A stretch of DNA of 64,000 nucleotides from NCBI GenBank assembly GCA_964518955.1, contig CAZFHS010000002.1, forward strand, positions 124,001 through 188,000. Reading direction: 5' to 3'. The position numbers were made by a program, and so were the translations under genes. This DNA is from JBDGYW01 sp964518955. GTDB taxonomy: Bacteria; Gemmatimonadota; Gemmatimonadetes; Gemmatimonadales; GWC2-71-9. Shown here piece after piece: positions 7,699 to 15,513 of the stretch. Position 1 is the first letter of the stretch; every line of letters starts with the position of its first letter. The notes under the pieces are model-generated. The model did not search any database and was not told where the DNA came from. It saw only the letters and a program-made list of their open reading frames with translations.

Positions 7699-8538
7699 AT
7701 GAGTTCCCTTGAGATGGGCACACTTTATGTGGCGGCTAGTCCGTTGGGGAACTTGGGCGACATCTCCCAGCGGCTCGCGGACGTGCTTCGAGATGCCGAC
7801 ATCGTTGCGGCCGAGGATACGCGACGCGCGCGCAAGCTCCTGAACCATGTCGATGCGCATACGCGAATGTTGAGCTTCCATGCGCATTCACCGCCCAAGA
7901 GGTTGGATCAGATAGCAGCTGCGTTAGAAGAGGGTTTGTCAGTTGTAATGCTCACCGATGCAGGCACACCAACAATCAGTGACCCGGGACGGACACTCGT
8001 GAACGTCGCTCGCGATTCGGGTGCCACCATCGTGCCGATTCCAGGGCCATCGGCCGTGACTGCTGCGCTGAGCGTATCGGGCTTGCCAGCTGACCGGTTC
8101 ACATTCCTCGGGTTTTTACCACGCCGAGGGGGTGAACGCCGCCGGCGGTTGGAAGAGGCCGCTGAAAGCCGGTGGACCGTGGTGTTGTTCGAAGCGGCCC
8201 CCAGGCTCGTTGAGTTGTTGAGCGCCCTGGCGAAGCGTTGCGGCGGTGATAGGAGGGCAGTGGTAGCGCGGGAGCTCACAAAGCTGCATGAAGAGGTCAG
8301 ATGCGGGACCCTCGTCGAGTTGGCGGGTTACTACGATGAGCATCCTCCCCGTGGTGAGGTGACCGTTCTGTTAGAGTGCGCAGCCGAAGTACGTGAATCG
8401 GGCAACCCCGAGTTGGCACGCGCTCGAGCTGAGAAATTGTTGGCGGCGGGAAGCTCGCGCAAGGACGCCGCTGCATCGATTGCCGAAGAGTTTTTTTTGC
8501 CACGGCGGGAGGCGTACAAGATGGTGTGTGATCTATGA
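7699..8538 (+). CDS. rsmI: 16S rRNA (cytidine(1402)-2'-O)-methyltransferase
   Basis: Adds the 2'-O-methyl group to C1402 in the decoding centre of 16S rRNA using S-adenosylmethionine. The 279 residues show the tetrapyrrole-methylase-type fold motifs MGTLYVAASPLGNLGDIS, AAEDTRRARKLL, SFHAHSPPKR, VMLTDAGTPTISDPG, IPGPSAVTAALSVSGL and FLGFLPRRGGERRRRL. An ATG 15 bases further in (MGTLYVAAS) is an equally good start. It is the first gene of the overlapping plus-strand operon; its stop overlaps the next start. Confidence 0.95.
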   Translation: MSSLEMGTLYVAASPLGNLGDISQRLADVLRDADIVAAEDTRRARKLLNHVDAHTRMLSFHAHSPPKRLDQIAAALEEGLSVVMLTDAGTPTISDPGRTLVNVARDSGATIVPIPGPSAVTAALSVSGLPADRFTFLGFLPRRGGERRRRLEEAAESRWTVVLFEAAPRLVELLSALAKRCGGDRRAVVARELTKLHEEVRCGTLVELAGYYDEHPPRGEVTVLLECAAEVRESGNPELARARAEKLLAAGSSRKDAAASIAEEFFLPRREAYKMVCDL

Positions 8539-9203
8539 AGCTTTGCTTCATCGCCGCCTGCCTGTTTCTCGCCGCTCCCCTAACCGCCCAGAGAGCGCAG
8601 GACTCTCGCATGACTATCGGTCGTCTGCAGTACCAAGGTGGCGGCGATTGGTACGCGAATCCATCGAGCCTTCCGAATCTGCTCGATGCCGTGCGCGAGA
8701 GAACCAACCTGCCTGTTTCCGAACGAGAGCGTGTCGTTCAACTTGGCAGTCCGTCACTGTGGGAGGTGCCATACCTCTACATGACTGGGCACGGCAACGT
8801 TCTCTTCTCGATCGAAGAGGTGAACAACCTCCGCCGGTTCCTAGAAAACGGAGGATTCCTCCACGCCGATGACAACTATGGGATGGATGAGTCGTTTCGA
8901 CGTGAGATCGCCAGGGTATTCCCCGACCAGCCGCTCGTCGAGGTGCCGCTAGAACACCCGGTCTACCACATAGTTTATGACCTTCCGCAGGGGGTCCCGA
9001 AGGTCCATGAACACGATGGACTGCCCGCACAAGCGTTTGGGATTTTCCTAGGTGATCGCCTTGTGGTGTACTACACGTTTCAGGCAGACCTGGGGGACGG
9101 CTGGGAAGATCCTGACGTGCACGACGATCCCGAATCCGTTAGGGAGCGAGCGCTACGGATGGGTGTCAACCTCTTTGTCTACTCGGTAACGGTGGGCGGA
9201 TGA
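8535..9203 (+). CDS. DUF4159-domain secreted protein
   Basis: A 222-residue protein with a signal peptide (MKLCFIAACLFLAAPLTAQR) and a DUF4159 domain. Recognisable features are RLQYQGGGDWYANPSSLPNL, VPYLYMTGHGN and the phrase RRFLENGGFLHADDNYGMD, which resembles the ThuA/glutamine-amidotransferase-like fold of the family. The biochemical role of DUF4159 is not established. It overlaps rsmI by 4 bases and the DUF4175 gene by 4 bases. DUF4159 and DUF4175 proteins commonly occur together with a DUF58/MoxR-type set, but those partners are not in this window. Confidence 0.8.
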   Translation: MKLCFIAACLFLAAPLTAQRAQDSRMTIGRLQYQGGGDWYANPSSLPNLLDAVRERTNLPVSERERVVQLGSPSLWEVPYLYMTGHGNVLFSIEEVNNLRRFLENGGFLHADDNYGMDESFRREIARVFPDQPLVEVPLEHPVYHIVYDLPQGVPKVHEHDGLPAQAFGIFLGDRLVVYYTFQADLGDGWEDPDVHDDPESVRERALRMGVNLFVYSVTVGG

Positions 9204-12200
9204 CTGCCACTCGTCGCTGGTTGGAGATCAAAAGCGCTCGCATTCACCGCGGGGAGGCTGTAGCGGTGTCTGCGTTGGTGTTGGGATTGGTGCTTGCTGC
9301 GTTTGGAGTGGGGCTGTTCTTGGGCCGAATTGGTGTGTACCTGTTTGCTCCCGCGGCGGTCTTCTTCGGTTGGGCGATCGCGTGTGGCGTAATTGTCTGG
9401 GGCGTGTTCTCGATGAGGCGAAGAGCCCGACGATCCCGCCCCCCCGCGCTTGCGAGAGTGGTAGAACGCGAATCTGGCTTGCGACACGGTTCGATATCGG
9501 GCAACACGGAACAAGCGGCGCATTCGGGTAGTCCCGCGCTCTCGGCTCTTGCCGATTCACGTGCCGCCGACTGGTTGGAGAGATCCGGCCATGCAGCACT
9601 CGATGGACCTCGGCGGGAGGTTCGACGTTCGCTCGGCCTCGGAGGAGTCGTTTTCGCATTCGGCGCACTCTTTTTCGTAGGAAGCGGGCCGACCGGATAT
9701 CGCGCGGGTCAGTTTTGGCATCCTTTGGCGACAGCTCTGGAAGGCCGAGGCCCAGTTCAGATTTCGGTAGATCGCTCCGAGGTGCCTTTCGGCGACAGTG
9801 TCCAAGTGAAGTTGGAAGCCCGTGGCCGACGCTCGGTGACCCTATGGATTCGCGCTCCGGGAGAACAGTGGTCAGCTCGCCAGCTGGGCCTCGACAGCAC
9901 CGGGCAGGTGTCCGCGATGATCGGTCCTCTAGAGAGCGATCGGTTTCTGCGAGCCGCCAGCGGTGGACGCACCTCCAATACGATACAAATTCGGATACTG
10001 CTTCCCGCCTTTCTCACAGGGATGCAGATCTACGCGCGTTACCCGTCCTATTTGGGCCTGGCAGACGAGCCGTTGGTGCCCGGGCCAGACCCGGTACCGT
10101 TGCCGGTTGGCACCAGAGTCTTAGCCAGCGGCAGAGCGACCGTGCCATTGGATTCGGTTGTATGGCGCAGTGACGAAACGACCGTAGAATTCGAAACCGA
10201 AGGCGAACGGTTCTCGGGCGAGATGGTGGTTACTCGGTCGCGCAGGTGGCTTCTGGAGTTGACCACCGAATCCGGGGGCACGATGGACGACATTCCCCCG
10301 GAGCTCAACCTGGTGGCCGTGCGTGACAGTGCCCCAACTGTGTTGATCCCGATTCCGGGCTCCGATTCCACCGTGCCATCAACGCTGCGGCGTTTATTGG
10401 TCGTCGATGCGCACGACGACTACGGCCTCGAGCGTGTCGATTTGGTTCATTGGCTGAAAAGCAGCTCGGGAGAAACGAGTGACAGCCTGATCGAGTCACT
10501 TCCGCTTCATGGAGAGACGCCGGATCGTGCTGTCGTGCAGTGGTTGTTGGACTTGTCGGGACGGAGCTTTCTGCCCGGCGATACCGTGTATTTCTATGCA
10601 CGGGCTTTGGACAACGCGCCCAGGCCTAACGTCGGCCGGAGCGAGCTGTATCGTGCCTGGCTCCCATCGCTGGCGGAACTTCGGGAAGCGGTCCGCGAAA
10701 TGACGGAGGCAATTGCGGAAGGTGCCGACTCGCTGTTGGAAGAACAGCAAGAGTTGACTGAAGACATGGAGGACCTTGCGGCCGAACGTGAGCGCTCAGA
10801 CCAGGCTGGGCGATTCGATTCCAATCGCGCTCCGGAAGACCTGCCGTTCAACTCGGTTGAGAGAGCACGCGAGTTGTCGGAGCGCCAAGAGGATGCCGTC
10901 GATCGTACGGAGATGCTCCGCGAGGAGCTGCGAGAGTTGTCCGAGGCCGCATGGAACGCCGGTGTCACGGATCCGGAGTTTCATAGACAGCTTCGCGAGT
11001 TGGAGGAACTCCTGAGCCAGGCCCTCACCGACGATTTGATGAATCGCCTGGAGGAACTCCGGCAGGCCATTGACGAGCTCGATCCCGAGGCCATGCGTGA
11101 GGCCCTCAATCAGCTGTCACAGTCTGCACAAGGGCTGGAGCAACAACTGTCCCGTGGGAGAGAGCTGTTCGAGCGTGCGGCCATCGAGGGTGACATGGAA
11201 ACCCTCGCGGCAGACGCCGACGACCTGGCGGCTCGACAGCGCGAGTGGAATGAAGACGTACTGCAAGATCCAAGCGACAGCGCTTTGGCTGCGCGTGAGA
11301 GGGAACTGGAAGGCAACACACAAGATCTCGCAGACAACTTGGAGGCATTGCAGGAGGCGCTCGAGCAGGCGAATGCAGGTGGCGAAGAAGTACAGGCATC
11401 GAGAGGCAAGACAGAAGCCGCCGCCGGTGAGATGGCAAATGCGGCCGCTCAAGCCGAGCAGGGAGAACGGCAGGAGGCCCAAGAGTCGGGCGAAACCGCC
11501 AGCGAATCGCTCGACCCGGTGGCGGAAGAACTCCGCAGCCAGCGCGAACAGATCCAAGATCAATGGCGCCAGGAGGTTCTCGACGCGATGGATCGGGCGC
11601 TCGTAGAGACTGCCCGCTTGGCCGAGAGGCAACGTGACGTTCTACAGCGCCTCGATAGGGGAGAGTCGGGGTTCGAGTTGCGGGGAGAACTTGCGGCAGC
11701 ACGATCCGGACTCGACCGACTCGTCATGCGCCTTCAAGGAGCGGCGGGGCGCAACGCACTCGTATCGCCTCAGCTAGGTGCGGCGCTCGGTTTTTCGAGG
11801 CTTCGCATGTCCGAGGCGTTGGATCAGCTACAGCGAGCCAATCCAAACACGCGCCAAGCAAGCGAACTGGCCGGCGAGGCTCTCGACGGTCTGAACGCTG
11901 TGGCGCTCCAGCTACTCAATAGTAGGTCTGATGTCGCTGGTGCTGAGTCTGCGTCGGGATTGTCCGAGGCCATGGAACGGCTGGCCGAACTCGCGCAACA
12001 GCAGGGGCAACTTGGAGAGCAAACGGATGAACTGATGTCGTTGCTCCCCCAGGCAATTCCGCAGGTTGCGCAAGAGCTGAGAGGGCTCGCTGAACGCCAG
12101 CAAGAGGTGGCGGACGAGCTGGACCGAATGGACGCAGAAGGTGAAGTGGGTGGTGCTGACGAACTGGCAGAGGAGGCCAGGGAGCTGGCAGCACTGTTGG

Positions 12201-12490
12201 AGGCCGCTCGTGTCGATCGCGAGACAGTACAGCGACAGGAGCAACTGTTCCGGCGTCTTCTGGACGCCGGTCGCACGCTTCGCAGTGAAGAAGAGGAAGA
12301 TGAACGTGAGGAGCGACAGAGCCAGACCGCGGACCCGAACAATGTGCGACTCCCGCCGCCCGGGCCCCGTGAAGCTGGCGCCGGCCCGAGGTTCCGGTTC
12401 CCCGACTGGGAGGAACTCCGCTCGCTGTCTCCTGCGGAGCGCCGTTTGGTACTCGACTATTTCAGGCGGTTGAACAGTGGTCGCCCGTAG
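9200..12490 (+). CDS. Large membrane-anchored coiled-coil protein (DUF4175 type)
   Basis: A 1096-residue protein. Residues about 20-75 hold two hydrophobic helices (VSALVLGLVLAAFGVGLFLG and FGWAIACGVIVWGVF) and another segment near 150 (GGVVFAFGALFFVG). A beta-rich extracytoplasmic region to about 500 is followed by roughly 500 residues of Glu/Gln/Ala/Arg-rich coiled coil (for example LEEQQELTEDMEDLAAERE). The end is LSPAERRLVLDYFRRLN. This layout fits DUF4175 proteins found in Bacteroidota, Planctomycetota and Gemmatimonadota. It is likely an envelope-spanning structural or regulatory component. It overlaps DUF4159 and the TPR gene. Confidence 0.8.
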   Translation: MTATRRWLEIKSARIHRGEAVAVSALVLGLVLAAFGVGLFLGRIGVYLFAPAAVFFGWAIACGVIVWGVFSMRRRARRSRPPALARVVERESGLRHGSISGNTEQAAHSGSPALSALADSRAADWLERSGHAALDGPRREVRRSLGLGGVVFAFGALFFVGSGPTGYRAGQFWHPLATALEGRGPVQISVDRSEVPFGDSVQVKLEARGRRSVTLWIRAPGEQWSARQLGLDSTGQVSAMIGPLESDRFLRAASGGRTSNTIQIRILLPAFLTGMQIYARYPSYLGLADEPLVPGPDPVPLPVGTRVLASGRATVPLDSVVWRSDETTVEFETEGERFSGEMVVTRSRRWLLELTTESGGTMDDIPPELNLVAVRDSAPTVLIPIPGSDSTVPSTLRRLLVVDAHDDYGLERVDLVHWLKSSSGETSDSLIESLPLHGETPDRAVVQWLLDLSGRSFLPGDTVYFYARALDNAPRPNVGRSELYRAWLPSLAELREAVREMTEAIAEGADSLLEEQQELTEDMEDLAAERERSDQAGRFDSNRAPEDLPFNSVERARELSERQEDAVDRTEMLREELRELSEAAWNAGVTDPEFHRQLRELEELLSQALTDDLMNRLEELRQAIDELDPEAMREALNQLSQSAQGLEQQLSRGRELFERAAIEGDMETLAADADDLAARQREWNEDVLQDPSDSALAARERELEGNTQDLADNLEALQEALEQANAGGEEVQASRGKTEAAAGEMANAAAQAEQGERQEAQESGETASESLDPVAEELRSQREQIQDQWRQEVLDAMDRALVETARLAERQRDVLQRLDRGESGFELRGELAAARSGLDRLVMRLQGAAGRNALVSPQLGAALGFSRLRMSEALDQLQRANPNTRQASELAGEALDGLNAVALQLLNSRSDVAGAESASGLSEAMERLAELAQQQGQLGEQTDELMSLLPQAIPQVAQELRGLAERQQEVADELDRMDAEGEVGGADELAEEARELAALLEAARVDRETVQRQEQLFRRLLDAGRTLRSEEEEDEREERQSQTADPNNVRLPPPGPREAGAGPRFRFPDWEELRSLSPAERRLVLDYFRRLNSGRP

Positions 12491-14216
12491 TTATCTGCCG
12501 GTCGCGGTCTGTGTAATCGCGTTGTTGCCTACGATGGCGCTGGGCCAGCCGACTGCGGGAGAAGGTCGCACGTTGGAGCGTCGCGGCAGCTACGAGGATG
12601 CTGCCCGCGTCTATCGAGCGGTACTCGAGAACGACCAGGCCAGCGTGGCCGCATGGCTTGGGCTCGAACGGTCGCTGGAGCAGTTGGAAAGACTCGAGTC
12701 ATTGGTGCCGGCCCTCGATTCGGCGCTAGAGGTGTCGCCAGCCGACGGGTTCTTGCGCGAACTGCAGTTGAGAGTCTGGATGAAGCTGGATTTGCCCGAC
12801 AGCCTGACCGCGGCCGCGCGCAGTTGGATAGAACTTGCTCCGGAGAGCGCCAATCCATACAGGCAGTGGGCACACACATACACGCGCGCGGGTAACACGG
12901 CTGAGGCACTGGCTGTCCTTGAAGAGGCACGTGGCGAATTTGGGGACGATGTTCTGGCTCCGGAGATGGCGGCGCTGCTGGCATCTGAAGGTCGGTGGCC
13001 TGACGCCGCTCGAGAATGGAGTCGTGCGGTCGTGGAGAGTCGCTCGAACCTGGCAGCGGCTGGTGCAGCGCTGAGACAGGTGGCTGACGAGGATCGCGAC
13101 GAGGTCCTGGAAGTGTTGGTAGACGGGAGTTCCGAACCCATCGCGCAGCGGCTGGGCGCCGAGTTGCTGGTTGCGTGGAATCGGGCGGACGAGGGATGGT
13201 CTCTGCTCGAATCTGTGCTATCGCCGGATCGCGGCGAAGCTGCCACGGAGTTGCAGCTCTTTGCGGACAGGCTGCGCCGGATCCGGACGGATGAATCCGC
13301 TCGAATCCGCGCGTATGCGTTCGAGCGACTCGCGTCGACTGTCGATGGCCAGGATGCAGAGAGGGCACGGCTGGACGCGGCGCAGGCTTATGCGGACGCA
13401 GGTGACTTCAATGGTGCGAGGAGGATGCTCGAAGGAATATCGGAGTTGACCGACGGGAGCTTTTCCGACGTTGGCGCTGGAGTAGCGACTCTGATAAGAG
13501 TTACAGCTGAGTCAGGTAGAATCGACGAAGCGGAGGATCGACTCGAGTCATGGGAGTCGCGACTGAGACCGAGTGAAGCACAACAGCTCCGCGAGGCAAT
13601 AGGCTGGGCGTGGGTTGTCGCGGGTGAGTTCGACAGAGCGGCGAGTGTTCTGGAAAACGATTCCACTGTCACCGCCTTTGCGATCTTGGGTTGGGCTCAA
13701 CTTTACGCCGGATATCTCAGAACCGCCAAGGAGAATTTTTTGGTTGCAGGTCCGTTTGCGCAATCTCGCGAACAGGCGACGCAGCGCACTTCAATGCTTG
13801 CCCTGCTGCAGGGTGTCGAACCTGACACGGTTCCCGCTCTGGGCGAAGCTCTGTTGTGGTTGGAACGCGCCGATACCAGCCGCGCGATGGACGGCCTCGA
13901 AGCGGTGGCGCGGGAACTCCCGGATTCAGGCGGACGTTGCCCTGTTTTGACTCTCGCGGGCGGCTTGGCCAGACAGAGTGGAGACATGGAACGTGCCGAA
14001 TCATTGCTCCTAGAGGCGCTCGAAGCCGATTCGATGGGCCCGTCGGCGCCGGCCGCGGAGTACTCGTTGGGAGCCGTGCTTGCCGGCAGCGGGAGAAGTG
14101 AAGCTGCGGCCGAGCGTCTAGAACACATGATTCTAAATCATCCTGGAAGTGCCCTCGTTCCTGAAGCACGAAGGCTTCTGGATCAGGTGAGAGGGGCGAT
14201 TCCGAACGATGATTAG
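12477..14216 (+). CDS. Secreted TPR-repeat protein
   Basis: A 579-residue protein with a signal peptide (VARSYLPVAVCVIALLPTMALGQ) followed by tetratricopeptide-like helical repeats from about residue 22 to the end, e.g. GSYEDAARVYRAVLENDQAS and NPYRQWAHTYTRAGNTAEAL. The start is GTG, 14 bases inside the end of the DUF4175 gene. TPR proteins next to DUF4159/DUF4175 suggest one envelope-associated assembly in which this protein is the periplasmic scaffold. That is inference; no catalytic motif is visible. Confidence 0.8.
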   Translation: MVARSYLPVAVCVIALLPTMALGQPTAGEGRTLERRGSYEDAARVYRAVLENDQASVAAWLGLERSLEQLERLESLVPALDSALEVSPADGFLRELQLRVWMKLDLPDSLTAAARSWIELAPESANPYRQWAHTYTRAGNTAEALAVLEEARGEFGDDVLAPEMAALLASEGRWPDAAREWSRAVVESRSNLAAAGAALRQVADEDRDEVLEVLVDGSSEPIAQRLGAELLVAWNRADEGWSLLESVLSPDRGEAATELQLFADRLRRIRTDESARIRAYAFERLASTVDGQDAERARLDAAQAYADAGDFNGARRMLEGISELTDGSFSDVGAGVATLIRVTAESGRIDEAEDRLESWESRLRPSEAQQLREAIGWAWVVAGEFDRAASVLENDSTVTAFAILGWAQLYAGYLRTAKENFLVAGPFAQSREQATQRTSMLALLQGVEPDTVPALGEALLWLERADTSRAMDGLEAVARELPDSGGRCPVLTLAGGLARQSGDMERAESLLLEALEADSMGPSAPAAEYSLGAVLAGSGRSEAAAERLEHMILNHPGSALVPEARRLLDQVRGAIPNDD

Positions 14217-15513
14217 GCGAGATTTTCTCAAGACGGCGGCCGTTGTAGCGGGGACAGGGGCTGTCACTCCTGAACAACTGTCCGCCTGTCCGCCCGTCCG
14301 CCCGTCCGCCCTGCCTTCCATTCTCATCCCAATGGACGCACGCCAAACCGACCACCTGAAGGCGTACGGCGTGACGTACCGCATGTTGGCGAGAGGGGGA
14401 CGCGCTGAATGGCTACTGAACTATCGAAACGGCAGCTTCTTGCTGCCCGACGATCAAGCGACCTTGCGGGATGCGACGCTCGAGGGTGTGAGCATCGAGC
14501 GAGTCAGCGAAGTGGATGTGATGGACGTTCGCGGTACGATTGAGGCGAACAACATGGATGCCATTCCATTGGAGAAGGCGCCAAATGTGGCCGTCTATGT
14601 ACCGCCCAACGCGGCGCCCTGGGACGACGCTGTTACGATGGCGCTTGAATATGCTGGTATTGAGTACGACAAAGTCTGGGATCCGGACGTGATAGCCGGG
14701 AATCTCTCGGATTACGAGTGGTTGCATCTCCATCACGAAGACTTCACGGGGCAATTCTCGAAGTTCTACCTGACTTACAGCGGGTCCTCATGGCTTTCCG
14801 AGATGGTGCGGCGCAACGCGGAGACGGCAAGTAGTCTCGGATTCGACACTGTGGCCTCGTTGAAGAAGGGAGTCGCCCGGCAGATACGCCTGTTTGTGGA
14901 GAATGGCGGTTTTCTGTTCGGCATGTGCACAGCTACAGAGACTCTCGACGTGGCGCTGGCAGCCGAAGGCGTGGATGTGGCGGCGCAGTACAGCGACGGC
15001 ACGCCCATGGATCCGCGCGCCACAGGGCTTCTTGATTGGGGACGGTCGTTGGCGTTCGAAAGTGCGGTGCTCGAACGTTCAGCATCGGTAGCCGCATTCT
15101 CCGACATTGACGGCCACCAGGTCAACAACCCCGGATTGCGCCAACCTTTGGGCGCATTCCAGCTGTTCGACTTCAGCGCCAAAATCGATCCGGTTCCGAC
15201 AATGCTGGTGCAGTGTCACAGGCGGGTGATTCGAGATTTCTATGGTTTGACCACGTCATTCAACCGCCACCGTTTGAAGCCCGATGTGACGGTTCTGGCA
15301 GACGAGGTCGGGGCGCCATGGGTGAAGTACATCCACGGCAACCACGGCCTTGGTACTTGGACCTTCTTGGGAGGACACGATCCTGAAGACCCGCAACACC
15401 AAATAGGTGACCCGCCTACGGATCTCTCTCTGTATCCCAACTCTCCCGGCTATCGGCTGATTCTGAACAACGTCCTATTCCCTGCCGCCGAGAAGCGTGA
15501 GCTGAAAACGTGA
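14209..15513 (+). CDS. Tat-exported conserved protein (often labelled asparagine synthetase B)
   Basis: A 434-residue protein beginning MIRRDFLKTAAVVAGTGAVT, a twin-arginine type signal (RRDFLK). The mature part contains ILIPMDARQTDHLKAYGVTY and AEWLLNYRNGSFLL, phrases I associate with proteins carried in databases under the name asparagine synthetase B. I see neither an N-terminal Cys glutaminase nor the ATP-pyrophosphatase motif of AsnB, so that name is probably wrong. The fold near GGFLFGMCTATETLDVAL recalls a ThuA/glutamine-amidotransferase-like domain. It overlaps its neighbours on both sides. Confidence 0.65.
   Translation: MIRRDFLKTAAVVAGTGAVTPEQLSACPPVRPSALPSILIPMDARQTDHLKAYGVTYRMLARGGRAEWLLNYRNGSFLLPDDQATLRDATLEGVSIERVSEVDVMDVRGTIEANNMDAIPLEKAPNVAVYVPPNAAPWDDAVTMALEYAGIEYDKVWDPDVIAGNLSDYEWLHLHHEDFTGQFSKFYLTYSGSSWLSEMVRRNAETASSLGFDTVASLKKGVARQIRLFVENGGFLFGMCTATETLDVALAAEGVDVAAQYSDGTPMDPRATGLLDWGRSLAFESAVLERSASVAAFSDIDGHQVNNPGLRQPLGAFQLFDFSAKIDPVPTMLVQCHRRVIRDFYGLTTSFNRHRLKPDVTVLADEVGAPWVKYIHGNHGLGTWTFLGGHDPEDPQHQIGDPPTDLSLYPNSPGYRLILNNVLFPAAEKRELKT

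Noticed and set aside
14209..15513. Asparagine synthetase B
   Set aside because: No glutaminase Cys2 and no ATP-pyrophosphatase loop are visible, and the protein has a Tat signal, which does not fit a cytosolic amidotransferase.
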